Origin: Bacteroidia bacterium
Lineage (GTDB): Bacteria; Bacteroidota; Bacteroidia; B-17B0; Aurantibacillaceae
Length of the DNA: 37,908 bases
Direction: 5' to 3'
NCBI GenBank assembly: GCA_021740825.1
Contig: JAIOZA010000027.1
Location: 1-37,908 of the forward strand
The notes under the pieces are model-generated. The model saw nothing but the letters and a program-made list of their open reading frames with translations, had not been told where the DNA came from and did not search any database. Each line of letters begins with the position of its first letter. Position 1 is the stretch's first letter. The translations under genes were made by a program, and so were the position numbers. Shown here piece by piece: positions 1 through 8,255 of this stretch.

Positions 1-3
1 CGA

Positions 4-22
4 CGCTTTCTAGCAGAAAGCG
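4..22. other. Short perfect hairpin near left edge
   Basis: The arms CGCTTTCT and AGAAAGCG are perfectly complementary around a 3-nt AGC loop. On the plus strand the stem is followed by the moderately T-rich GCGTGTTGTTTTAG, so it could be an intrinsic terminator for a plus-strand gene left of the window. No such gene is visible here, so this role is a guess. I see no coding sequence in bases 1-66. Confidence 0.35.
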
Positions 23-66
23 GCGTGTTGTTTTAGGGTTTATGCTCAAAGCGCACTATTCATATT

Positions 67-127
67 TTAATTCATTAACTTATTTATATCGAGGGCGTTT
101 TGGCTTCACGTTCCCTATGCGTCTAAC
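67..127 (-). pseudogene. Remnant of a second ettA 3' end
   Basis: Read on the minus strand, this stretch encodes RRIGNVKPKRPRYK followed by a stop. It closely matches the EttA C-terminus 170-220 bp away (KRLGNVEPKRPRYK). The DNA match continues through the last ettA codons with one inserted T, about nine mismatches and one indel over ~54 bp by hand alignment. Homology stops abruptly upstream, where no ABC-F sequence is found. Most differences inside the coding part are at third codon positions, which looks like divergence between two functional genes rather than decay of a recent copy. It is therefore best read as the leftover tail of a diverged ettA homologue. It is too short to encode a functional protein. 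Confidence 0.6.
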
Positions 128-143
128 GAAAGGGTTGTTGAAA

Positions 144-285
144 TTAACCACATAGAATTATAGAAATAAAAGAAGGATAAATTCAGGATAGAAAACTTTG
201 TTTTGACAAAGAACTCTCTATAACAGCAAAGCTGTCTATTTTCAAATTCCACCTAAATTTAAAATCTATGTGCCTATGTGTTTAA
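144..285. repeat. CACATAG inverted-repeat element, copy 1
   Basis: The left end is TTAACCACATAG. The right end, CTATGTGCCTATGTGTTTAA, is its inverted counterpart and carries two CTATGTG units. The span is about 142 bp. The interior holds two small perfect hairpins, CTTTGT/ACAAAG at 196-211 and ACAGC/GCTGT at 223-235. The element lies directly downstream of ettA, between its stop codon and the decayed ettA tail. Two elements with the same ends and length but different interiors occur near 6.4 kb and 16.6 kb. No ORF is present, so it resembles a MITE or REP-type non-autonomous element. Confidence 0.6.
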
Positions 286-292
286 AGAAATA

Positions 293-1981
293 TTAAATCA
301 CTAACTTTTTATAACGAGGTCGTTTTGGTTCTACATTCCCTAAGCGTTTTTTACGATTTTCTTCGTATTCGCTGTATCCACCTTCAAACCAATAAACCGA
401 ACTATCGCCTTCAAAAGCTAAAATGTGTGTACATACACGGTCTAAAAACCATCTATCGTGACTAATAATTACAGCGCAACCAGCAAAGTTTTCTAAACCT
501 TCTTCTAAGGCACGTAATGTATTTACATCTAAATCATTTGTGGGCTCATCCAATAATAATACATTACCTTCATTTTTTAGTGCCATTGCCAAGTGCAATC
601 GATTTCGTTCTCCACCTGATAATACAGAAACTTTTTTTCCTTGATCACTTCCTGCAAAGTTAAATCGAGAAATATAAGCTCTTGAATTCATGGCCTTTCC
701 GCCAAGAGTAATATTATCTAATCCGCCACTTAAAATATCATACACTGTTTTATTAGGATCTAAATCTTTATGCGACTGATCTACATAAGAAATTTTAACA
801 GTAGGTCCTACTTTAAATTCACCCGAATTTGGTTTTTCTTCTCCCATAATCATGCGGAATAAAGTTGTTTTACCGGCACCATTTGGGCCAATAATACCAA
901 CAATTCCGGCAGGTGGCAATTTAAAGTTTAAATGTTCATACAACAATCTATCTCCAAATCCTTTTGATACATCAATGGCTTCAATAACTTCGTTACCAAG
1001 TCGAGGACCGTTAGGAATGAAGATTTCCAATCTTTCTTCTTTATCCTTAATGTCTTCATTCATCATTTTATCGTAGTTATTTAAACGGGCTTTTTGCTTC
1101 ACGCCACGTCCTTTCACTCCCTGACGAACCCAGTCTAACTCACGCGCCAAAGTTTTTTGACGCTTAGATTCTGTTTTCTCTTCTTGTTTTAAACGATTTC
1201 CTTTTTGCTCTAACCAAGATGAATAATTTCCTTTCCAAGGAATACCTTCTCCACGGTCTAACTCTAAAATCCAACCAGCAACATTATCTAAAAAATAACG
1301 ATCATGGGTTACTGCAATTACAGTTCCTTTATATTGTTGTAAATGTTGCTCTAACCAATCAACCGATTCCGCGTCCAAGTGATTGGTAGGCTCATCTAAT
1401 AATAAAATATCCGGTTCTTGTAATAACAATCGGCATAAAGCCACACGACGACGTTCACCTCCCGATAAAATTTTAATGGGAGTATCACTTTCTGCACAAC
1501 GTAAAGCATCCATAGCGCGCTCTAAACGAGTATCTAAATTCCATAAATCGTGTTGGTCAATTAAATCTTGTAATTGTGCCTGACGATTAATTAACTTATC
1601 CATTTTATCGGGATCGTTTAAAATCTCTTCATCCATAAACTTATTGTTTACTTCCTCAAATTCATTTAAAATATCCACATGTTTTTGGGCACCTTCTCTA
1701 ACTACTTCAATAACTGTTTTAGTTTCATCTAAATTTGGCTCTTGTTCTAATAAGCCAATACTGTATCCTGGTGATTGATGAATTTCGCCTAAATAATCTT
1801 TATCAATACCTGCCATGATGCGCAGCAATGATGATTTACCTGAACCGTTTAAACCTAAAACGCCAATTTTAGCCCCATAATAAAAGGAGATATAGATATC
1901 TTTTAATACTTGTTTTTGTGGCGGATGTATCTTAGATACATTTACCATACTATAAATAATTTGTCTTCCTACTTCTGACAT
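293..1981 (-). CDS. ettA: Energy-dependent translational throttle protein EttA (ABC-F)
   Basis: This is a 562-residue ABC-F ATPase of the EttA group, a soluble factor that binds the ribosomal E site and gates early elongation according to ATP/ADP levels. There are two ABC cassettes. The first has Walker A GLNGSGKS (43-50), the arm insertion around 95-135, signature LSGGERRR (172-179) and Walker B DILLLDE (191-197). After the linker with its basic helical stretch (~265-315), the second has GPNGAGKT (365-372) and signature LSGGERN (454-460). No membrane segments are present. Length and domain order are those of complete EttA. On the minus strand at 2046-2039 there is a TATATTTG box matching the Bacteroidetes -7 consensus, without an obvious TTG partner. 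The 3' flank is unusual: an inverted-repeat element and a decayed copy of the gene's own tail. Confidence 0.95.
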   Translation of the reverse strand: MSEVGRQIIYSMVNVSKIHPPQKQVLKDIYISFYYGAKIGVLGLNGSGKSSLLRIMAGIDKDYLGEIHQSPGYSIGLLEQEPNLDETKTVIEVVREGAQKHVDILNEFEEVNNKFMDEEILNDPDKMDKLINRQAQLQDLIDQHDLWNLDTRLERAMDALRCAESDTPIKILSGGERRRVALCRLLLQEPDILLLDEPTNHLDAESVDWLEQHLQQYKGTVIAVTHDRYFLDNVAGWILELDRGEGIPWKGNYSSWLEQKGNRLKQEEKTESKRQKTLARELDWVRQGVKGRGVKQKARLNNYDKMMNEDIKDKEERLEIFIPNGPRLGNEVIEAIDVSKGFGDRLLYEHLNFKLPPAGIVGIIGPNGAGKTTLFRMIMGEEKPNSGEFKVGPTVKISYVDQSHKDLDPNKTVYDILSGGLDNITLGGKAMNSRAYISRFNFAGSDQGKKVSVLSGGERNRLHLAMALKNEGNVLLLDEPTNDLDVNTLRALEEGLENFAGCAVIISHDRWFLDRVCTHILAFEGDSSVYWFEGGYSEYEENRKKRLGNVEPKRPRYKKLVI

Positions 1982-2053
1982 AATAATAAAAATTTAAGAC
2001 TATAAAGTTAAAATAAAAAATGGTTTAAATAACAATCTCAAATATAAACGACA

Positions 2054-2704
2054 TTAGTCTTTTGGAAAAAATACGAGGTGTTTTTCATTATAAAGCCTAA
2101 TGTACTTAGTGGCTAGTTCCTTTTTCTTTTTTTTACTTAGTAAATGATATTCTTTAAATATAGCATCATCACGTTTTAAAAATGCTTCTAACTTTTCTAG
2201 ACTAAACGGGGCAATCTCTCCACTATAAAAATCAAATAAATATTGTCTAATTTCCTGAGTTTTTCGAGCTGTGCTATTCATTGGCGCATTCATAAAGGGA
2301 TCAAACCCAGGAGAATAATTTACAACCTCAACAGTTCCTATAAAATTGCTTATGGCACCAAAAACAGGTATTCTAAAAAAATCACCTTCCTTATTAATAA
2401 AAATGATGTTATTTTGACAATATCCAAATATATTTTCAGGATTAACTTTTACTACTGAACCATCTCTTTCTGTGCATTCAATAACATTTTGCTCAACTAA
2501 ATTTGAATAAAAATCAAGTTGCTCTTTGTTAATAGTGGTGATGATTTTTTCTTTTGAAATTGGCCAATTATACCTAAAATCCTGATAGCTCAAATAAATA
2601 CCTTCATACAATCTAAAATCCTTGGTAAATGAAATTGAATCTTGTGCCTTAAGTTGATAATTACCTAAAATACAAAATACAACTATGAGTAAAATAAATC
2701 GCAT
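2054..2704 (-). CDS. Secreted protein of unknown function
   Basis: This 216-residue protein begins with a hydrophobic signal peptide (MRFILLIVVFCILGNYQLKA, probable cut before QDS), so it is exported to the periplasm or outside. The mature part is mixed polar and aromatic with no Cys cluster, no T9SS sorting domain and no motif I recognise. A lysine run (KKKKKE) lies about 25 residues before the C-terminus. It is divergent from the subtilase gene with only 49 bp between start codons, so the two may share regulatory DNA. A link between them, for example as inhibitor or chaperone of the protease, is speculation. It ends 72 bp upstream of ettA on the same strand. Confidence 0.75.
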   Translation of the reverse strand: MRFILLIVVFCILGNYQLKAQDSISFTKDFRLYEGIYLSYQDFRYNWPISKEKIITTINKEQLDFYSNLVEQNVIECTERDGSVVKVNPENIFGYCQNNIIFINKEGDFFRIPVFGAISNFIGTVEVVNYSPGFDPFMNAPMNSTARKTQEIRQYLFDFYSGEIAPFSLEKLEAFLKRDDAIFKEYHLLSKKKKKELATKYIRLYNEKHLVFFPKD

Positions 2705-2753
2705 ATTGTAAATATCTAAATTATTTGTAATTTAATGCCTATTAATTTAAACC

Positions 2754-4862
2754 ATGAAATTATATTTTGCATTTTTTGTTGTAATAATAGCAAATTCATT
2801 ATTTGCTCAATCAGTTTTTAATACTGATTTAATTAAAAAAATTGACAACAGTTTTGCCACAGAAAAAATAAATGTCCTGGTTCTATGTAAACCTCAAACC
2901 GAAATAAATTTTGTCCAATTTACTGATGTTACTCCTCATTACCAAGCAGGTAACATCTACTCCATAACAGGAACTATTAAATCAGTAATAGAACTTGCAA
3001 AACAAAAAAATATAACTAGAATAGAATATACAGAACATAAATTGCAATTAATGGCAGATACATGCTTAGTAAGAAATAGAATTAAAGGCATTAAATTAGG
3101 ATTAGCTCCTTTATCACAATCATACGACGGAACTGGCGTTATTATTGGAATTATAGACAGTGGAACAGATTTTAATCATCCAGATTTTAAAGATATTAAC
3201 GGACATTCCAGAATTAAATATTTATGGGATATGACAAAACCCAGCGCCGTCAATACGCCGTCTACTTTTGGTTACGGACAAGATTGGAATAATTCAGAAA
3301 TAGATTTAGGTTTATGCACCCACAACGATCTTGCTAATTACGGCCATGGAACTAATAGCACCGGAATAGCAGCAGGCAATGGCTACTCAGTAAATAAATA
3401 TCAAGGTATTGCATCTAACGCAGATATTATTGCAGTCGCATTAGATTTTAACCGACCAGGTTTTATAATTGCAGATGCACTACAATACATTGTTACTAAG
3501 GCACAACAATTAAATAAGCCATTAGTTGTAAATGCCAGCGTTGGCGATTATTACGGGAGCCATGATGGGACAAATTTAGAAGCAAAAATTATGGACAACT
3601 TAATAAAAAATACACCTGGCCGAGCACTTGTAGCATCATGCGGTAACGGGGGTTCAACTAATTTTCATGTAGGATATAACATTACCAGTTCAGATACAAA
3701 TTTTACTTGGATCAGAAATAACTCAAACACATTTTCCTTTGACGAATATTCAGATACCAATCAAATTAAAAATGTAAAATATCAAATTGGCGTAACACGT
3801 CCAAACTTCACTGATGTGGGAAATACAAATTTTAAACCTTATAACTATGCTTTAAACACTATAAAAAAAGATACCATTTATAACAACTCACACCGCATTG
3901 GAATTGCTACTAGTATTGCAAGTATAAATTCTTTTGGAGTTTATGAATTAGATATTACTATACAAGCAGATAGTTTAAATTATTTATGGAGTATAGCGCA
4001 TGCAGGAACTGGGCGCATTGACTCTTGGAACTTCGACTATGTTACCGGAAGCTTACCGCAAATAACGACTTATCCAAAAATTGTAAAGTACAAAATGGCG
4101 GATAACCTGCAAACTATTGTTAGCAGTTTTCAGTGTAGCGACGAGATAATTGCTGTTGGAAATTATGTTAATAGAAATCATTACATAGATGTAAACAATA
4201 TTGCGCAAACAACTACTGAAGTTCCCGGACAATTGCACTACACAAGCAGTTTTGGGCCTACCAGAGATAACAGAATAAAACCTGATATTTCAGCATCAGG
4301 CGGAGCTATATTAACCAGTTCTCCTCTAGCACATATTATGAATTTAAAAATAAATGCGCCCTATTTAGTTGCTCAAGGCGGATTTCATGTAACCGCTGGA
4401 GGAACATCGGCTTCAAGCCCTGTTGTTGCAGGATTTGCAGCACTCTATTTTCAGAAAAATCCAACAGCAACAAATCGTGATTTAAAACAAGCTATCATTA
4501 ATTGTGCTTACAGCGATTTTTTTACAACTACAGCTTTACCAAATAATAAATGGGGTTACGGAAAATTAGATGGATTTGCCTCTATGCTATGCGGAACAAT
4601 AACGACTAATATCAAAGTTGAATCGCAAGAAAATGGCATTCAAGTATTTCCAAATCCATTGACCAACGAAACAACTATTTTATTTTCTAATTCCGACTTT
4701 AAAAAAATTAAATTAATTAATTCATCAGGGCAAATCGTTTTACAAGACGAATGCTCTGCATCCCACTATTTGCTTCAACGATCGAATTTAGCACCGGGAT
4801 TGTATTTAATAGTATGTGATGATAAATTAATAACTCATAAAGTTAAAATACTAATTTTATAA
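2754..4862 (+). CDS. S8 subtilisin-like serine protease with T9SS sorting domain
   Basis: This is a 702-residue secreted subtilase. It has a Sec signal peptide (residues 1-18, cut after LFA), an N-terminal prodomain-like region to about 115, then a peptidase S8 domain. The catalytic triad is Asp135 (IIDSGTDF), His198 (GHGTNSTG) and Ser552 (GGTSASSP), with the oxyanion Asn298 in CGNGG. The Asn-to-Ser stretch is about 250 residues, much longer than in subtilisin, so a beta-rich insertion probably sits within the catalytic domain. The last ~75 residues form a type A T9SS sorting domain (VFPNPLTNETT, then GQIVL, then LAPGLYLI), which predicts outer-membrane translocation by T9SS and release or surface attachment. 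The ATG start is supported by the clean signal peptide. All catalytic residues are present, so it should be active; the substrate is unknown. Confidence 0.93.
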   Translation: MKLYFAFFVVIIANSLFAQSVFNTDLIKKIDNSFATEKINVLVLCKPQTEINFVQFTDVTPHYQAGNIYSITGTIKSVIELAKQKNITRIEYTEHKLQLMADTCLVRNRIKGIKLGLAPLSQSYDGTGVIIGIIDSGTDFNHPDFKDINGHSRIKYLWDMTKPSAVNTPSTFGYGQDWNNSEIDLGLCTHNDLANYGHGTNSTGIAAGNGYSVNKYQGIASNADIIAVALDFNRPGFIIADALQYIVTKAQQLNKPLVVNASVGDYYGSHDGTNLEAKIMDNLIKNTPGRALVASCGNGGSTNFHVGYNITSSDTNFTWIRNNSNTFSFDEYSDTNQIKNVKYQIGVTRPNFTDVGNTNFKPYNYALNTIKKDTIYNNSHRIGIATSIASINSFGVYELDITIQADSLNYLWSIAHAGTGRIDSWNFDYVTGSLPQITTYPKIVKYKMADNLQTIVSSFQCSDEIIAVGNYVNRNHYIDVNNIAQTTTEVPGQLHYTSSFGPTRDNRIKPDISASGGAILTSSPLAHIMNLKINAPYLVAQGGFHVTAGGTSASSPVVAGFAALYFQKNPTATNRDLKQAIINCAYSDFFTTTALPNNKWGYGKLDGFASMLCGTITTNIKVESQENGIQVFPNPLTNETTILFSNSDFKKIKLINSSGQIVLQDECSASHYLLQRSNLAPGLYLIVCDDKLITHKVKILIL

Positions 4863-4926
4863 TATGACTTCACTAAAATTATAATAATACATACTATTTT
4901 TATTTTATTTTCGTTTATACCCAAAC

Positions 4927-5745
4927 ATGAAATTTTACTTACATATTTTACTTTTCCTTTTGGTTATAAACACGTCTTTGCTTTCGCAACAAAAAAGAAG
5001 AAACTTTAGACAACATGAGCTTGGTATTTTATTAGGTGGTTCGTATTACATTGGCGACTTAAATACCTCAAAACAATTTAATTCAAGCCAACCAGCAGCG
5101 GGAGTATTTTACAGATTCACACCAAACTACCGCTATGCTTTTAGAGCAGGTGTAAATTTTGGTTCCATAATGGGGGATGATTCTCAAAGTGAAAATGAAG
5201 ATCAAATACAACGTAATTTAAATTTTAAATCTGACATTATAGAATTTAATGCCATTGCCGAATTTAATTTCTTAGAATATCGAATTAGTAATGATAAATA
5301 CAAATTCACGTCTTATTTATTTTTGGGGCTAGATGTTTTTTCGTTTAAACCTCAAGCTCAGATGGGACAATTTTGGATAGATTTGCAACCTTTGCATACA
5401 GAAGGGCAGACTAAAGGATATAAATTAACTCAAATTGCAATTCCTTTTGGTGTAGGTGCAAAAATGAACGTTACAAAACAAGTTGGCATTGGTATTGAAT
5501 GGGGACCGCGAAGAACTTTTACCGATTTTTTAGATGATGTTAGCGGCACATACCCCGATACCAAGCTAAATCCGTTTACGAATATTAACGGCTTCAAACT
5601 TTCTGATAGGTCGTTAAATGCTGGAAGTAATATTAATGAACAACGAGGAAATCCAAGAACAAAAGATTGGTATTTCTTTTTTGGATTAACCTTAAATATT
5701 AAGCTTAATTTAATTGCACCTCCCTGCTATTCTTATGACCATTAG
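4927..5745 (+). CDS. DUF6089 outer-membrane beta-barrel, PorG-like
   Basis: This 272-residue protein has a signal peptide (MKFYLHILLFLLVINTSLLS, then QQ). The mature part has alternating aromatic/glycine strands typical of a small eight-stranded outer-membrane barrel. The opening ELGILLGGSYYIGDLN and the later IPFGVGAKMNVTKQVGIGIE and WGPRRTFTDFLDDVSG match the DUF6089 family. That family includes PorG, a T9SS component associated with the PorK/PorN ring. A PorG role is inferred from the family; more than one DUF6089 paralogue is common, and this copy is not next to other T9SS core genes. It lies 64 bp downstream of a T9SS substrate, the subtilase. It is convergent with the next gene, with only 5 bp between stop codons. 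Confidence 0.8.
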   Translation: MKFYLHILLFLLVINTSLLSQQKRRNFRQHELGILLGGSYYIGDLNTSKQFNSSQPAAGVFYRFTPNYRYAFRAGVNFGSIMGDDSQSENEDQIQRNLNFKSDIIEFNAIAEFNFLEYRISNDKYKFTSYLFLGLDVFSFKPQAQMGQFWIDLQPLHTEGQTKGYKLTQIAIPFGVGAKMNVTKQVGIGIEWGPRRTFTDFLDDVSGTYPDTKLNPFTNINGFKLSDRSLNAGSNINEQRGNPRTKDWYFFFGLTLNIKLNLIAPPCYSYDH

Positions 5746-5750
5746 TGAAA

Positions 5751-6365
5751 CTATTTCTTTTTTAAATTAGTCTTTTCTTCGTTCCACGTTTTATATTCGT
5801 TTTGTTGATTTGGTCTAAACGCAGGCATTCGGCGCAATGGTTCACAAGGTTTTAAGGTTGCGTAACAATCTGCAGGCAACTGCTGATATAAAGCCGTTCC
5901 TTTTGTTTTCCAAACAATCATTTCATCGCTCACATCCTTTACTACTTTTCCCGGATTTCCAACAACCACTTTTCTATCTTCAATAATTGTATCTGCCGGC
6001 ACAAAACATAATGCTCCAATAATGCAATTATCACCAATTACACAATTATCCATTACTACAGCATTCATACCAACTAATACATTTTTACCAATTGTACCGC
6101 CATGTATAATAGCACCGTGACCAATGTGTGCAGCTTCTTTCAGCAAAACCGTTGTTCCAGGAAACATATGTATAGTACAGTTTTCTTGCACGTTACAACC
6201 ATCTTCAATAATGATTTGTCCCCAATCACCACGAACTGCAGCACCTGGACCGATATATACGTTTTTACCAATGATGACATTGCCTGTAACCGTTGCGTTT
6301 GGATGAATGAATGATGATTTATCTATAACCGGTTTATAACCGTTGAATTCGAAAATATTTGCCAT
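5751..6365 (-). CDS. Left-handed beta-helix hexapeptide protein, PaaY/CaiE or gamma-carbonic-anhydrase type
   Basis: This 204-residue cytosolic protein is built from hexapeptide repeats (GNVIIGKNVYIGPGAAVRGD and similar turns to about residue 145), which form a left-handed beta-helix trimer. His66, His83 and His88 (IHMF; HIGHGAIIHG) fit the three zinc ligands of the gamma-carbonic anhydrase fold. The C-terminal extension, with VSDEMIVWK and LKPCEPLRRMPAFRP, resembles PaaY/CaiE rather than minimal archaeal Cam. PaaY is a thioesterase that removes misrouted phenylacetate CoA intermediates, and CaiE acts in carnitine metabolism. No paa or cai genes are in the window, so the substrate is uncertain. 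It sits just upstream of the second intergenic repeat element. Confidence 0.85.
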   Translation of the reverse strand: MANIFEFNGYKPVIDKSSFIHPNATVTGNVIIGKNVYIGPGAAVRGDWGQIIIEDGCNVQENCTIHMFPGTTVLLKEAAHIGHGAIIHGGTIGKNVLVGMNAVVMDNCVIGDNCIIGALCFVPADTIIEDRKVVVGNPGKVVKDVSDEMIVWKTKGTALYQQLPADCYATLKPCEPLRRMPAFRPNQQNEYKTWNEEKTNLKKK

Positions 6366-6388
6366 AGTGTTTAATTTTATTTATTTTT

Positions 6389-6536
6389 TCAACCACATAG
6401 TTACATAGTTTGCGTTAGATAAAATTAAGTTAGATATAGAAGCGCCACTTTTTGCATAGTGCAATATGTTTAAAAAACATGTTTTTTCTATTCCATACTT
6501 TCCATTACTTATTTTATCTATGTACCTATGTGGTTA
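6389..6536. repeat. CACATAG inverted-repeat element, copy 2
   Basis: The left end is TCAACCACATAGTTACATAG and the right end is CTATGTACCTATGTGGTTA. Each end carries two (C/T)ACATAG units, inverted relative to the other end. The span is about 148 bp. The interior contains a 16-bp perfect palindrome AAAAAACATGTTTTTT (6472-6487) and a TTGCA/TGCAA hairpin at about 6453-6465, unlike the interiors of the other copies. The element occupies nearly all of the 199-bp gap between prfC and the hexapeptide gene, both on the minus strand, so it would be in the 5' region of the latter. Confidence 0.6.
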
Positions 6537-6564
6537 TTTTTTAATCACTTAAAATAATATTTAT

Positions 6565-8148
6565 TTAAAACTCACTCTTTAAATGAAATTTAATTTCAGG
6601 AAACTTAGTTTGAGCCATTTCTAACAACCAAGCTGATTCAGCTAAAAACACTAAACGATCTTCTTTATCGTATGCAATGTGATTTGACTTATCAATTAAA
6701 AATTCATCTAATTTTTTCTTATCACTGCATTCAATCCATAAAGCTTTATATAAGTTTACTGAATCATAACCGCAAGATGCATTGTACTCTGATTTTAATC
6801 GATGCTGAATTACTTCAAACTGCAATGCTCCAACAGTTCCAACCACTTTTCTACCATCAGCTTTTTTAGTAAATAATTGTGCGACCCCCTCGTCTGTTAA
6901 TTGCTCTAAGCCTTTTTGTAATTGCTTAGTTTTCATAGGATCTAAATTTGTAACATACTTAAATAACTCAGGAGAAAAACTCGGAATGCCTTTAAAATTA
7001 AATTTTGGTCCTTCTGTTAATGTGTCTCCAATTTTAAAACTTCCAGCATCATATAAACCAATTACATCACCAGGATAAGATTCATCAATAACCGATTTTT
7101 GCTGCGCCATAAAAGCTGTAGGATTACTAAAGCGCATGTCTTTTTGTTCGCGCACATTGTAATAATATTTATTGCGCTCAAACTTACCTGATACAATTCT
7201 TAAAAAGGCAATTCTATCGCGATGTTTAGGATCTAAATTAGCGTGAATTTTAAATACAAATCCGCTAAATTTTGAAGAATCCGGTTCAATATGTCCAGCG
7301 ACATCTGTATCTCTACCTTGCGGAGTTGGAGCAATTTCTACAAAACAATCTAATAACTCTTTAATACCAAAATTATTGACAGCGCTCCCAAAAAACACAG
7401 GACTTATATTTGCTGCTAAATATTCTCTCTTGTCAAAATCATCATATACACCATCAATCAATGTAATATCATCGCGTAATTGATTGGCGAAATCTTCGCT
7501 GATGTATTTTTCAATTTCAGAATCATTTACATTATCTAAAACTACACTTTCTTCAACTGTAGTTTTACTATCACCTTGAAAAAGAGATAATTTTTTTTCA
7601 TATAAATTATAAACTCCTTTAAACGACTTTCCAATACCAATTGGCCAAGTTAAAGGACGTACTCTTATTTTTAGTTCTTTCTCAATTTCATCTAGCAAAT
7701 CAAATGCATTTTGTCCTTCACGATCCATTTTATTAACAAACACAATCACCGGAGTGCTACGCATACGGCATACTTCTAATAATTTACGTGTTTGTGGCTC
7801 TACTCCTTTTACACAATCAATTACCATAATTACACTATCCACAGCAGATAATGTACGATACGTATCTTCAGCAAAATCTTCGTGACCAGGTGTATCTAAA
7901 ATGTTTACTTTAAAATCGCGGTAATCAAAAGCCATCACTGAGGTAGAAACCGAAATACCACGTTGCTTCTCAATTTCCATAAAATCGGAAGTAGTTGACT
8001 TTTTAATTTTATTCGACTTTACAGCACCAGCGGATTGGATAGCACCTCCAAACAATAACAATTTTTCCGTCAAGGTTGTTTTACCTGCATCAGGATGGGC
8101 AATAATGGCAAAGGTTTTTCTTTTATGTAACTCTTCTATGAAACTCAT
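6565..8148 (-). CDS. prfC: Peptide chain release factor 3 (RF3)
   Basis: This 527-residue translational GTPase matches the normal length of RF3 (about 529). RF3 removes RF1/RF2 from the ribosome after peptide release. The G1 P-loop is AHPDAGKT (17-24), followed by the RF3-typical segment with [10 protein letters not shown], then G3 DTPGHEDF and G4 NKMDREGQ. The remainder matches domains II and III of RF3, with [19 protein letters not shown] and [16 protein letters not shown]. The [10 protein letters not shown] stretch and the C-terminal domain distinguish it from EF-G. The ATG start gives the usual [11 protein letters not shown]-terminus. It lies downstream of tamL in the same direction, with a 106-bp gap containing a hairpin. 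Confidence 0.96.
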   Translation of the reverse strand: MSFIEELHKRKTFAIIAHPDAGKTTLTEKLLLFGGAIQSAGAVKSNKIKKSTTSDFMEIEKQRGISVSTSVMAFDYRDFKVNILDTPGHEDFAEDTYRTLSAVDSVIMVIDCVKGVEPQTRKLLEVCRMRSTPVIVFVNKMDREGQNAFDLLDEIEKELKIRVRPLTWPIGIGKSFKGVYNLYEKKLSLFQGDSKTTVEESVVLDNVNDSEIEKYISEDFANQLRDDITLIDGVYDDFDKREYLAANISPVFFGSAVNNFGIKELLDCFVEIAPTPQGRDTDVAGHIEPDSSKFSGFVFKIHANLDPKHRDRIAFLRIVSGKFERNKYYYNVREQKDMRFSNPTAFMAQQKSVIDESYPGDVIGLYDAGSFKIGDTLTEGPKFNFKGIPSFSPELFKYVTNLDPMKTKQLQKGLEQLTDEGVAQLFTKKADGRKVVGTVGALQFEVIQHRLKSEYNASCGYDSVNLYKALWIECSDKKKLDEFLIDKSNHIAYDKEDRLVFLAESAWLLEMAQTKFPEIKFHLKSEF

Positions 8149-8227
8149 TAATTTTTAAAATAAGGGTATAAAGATATGCTTTTTTAAGATATTAATTGGA
8201 GTTATAACTTACAAGTAATGAGTTGAA

Positions 8228-8255
8228 GAAGATAACCAAACAAAAAGTTGTCTTC
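8228..8255 (-). terminator. Hairpin immediately after tamL stop
   Basis: The nine-base arms GAAGATAAC (8228-8236) and GTTGTCTTC (8247-8255) pair perfectly in RNA if one G-U pair is allowed, with a 10-nt A/T-rich loop. On the minus strand the stem begins at the last base of the tamL stop codon. The following sequence (TTCAACTCATTACTT) is only weakly U-rich, so this is a weak terminator or an mRNA-end stabilising stem, limiting read-through into prfC. Confidence 0.35.

Noticed and set aside
852..1076. Plus-strand ORF opposite ettA (also 1383-1583)
   Set aside because: It is antisense to conserved ABC-F codons, and its translation has no family signature or signal peptide.
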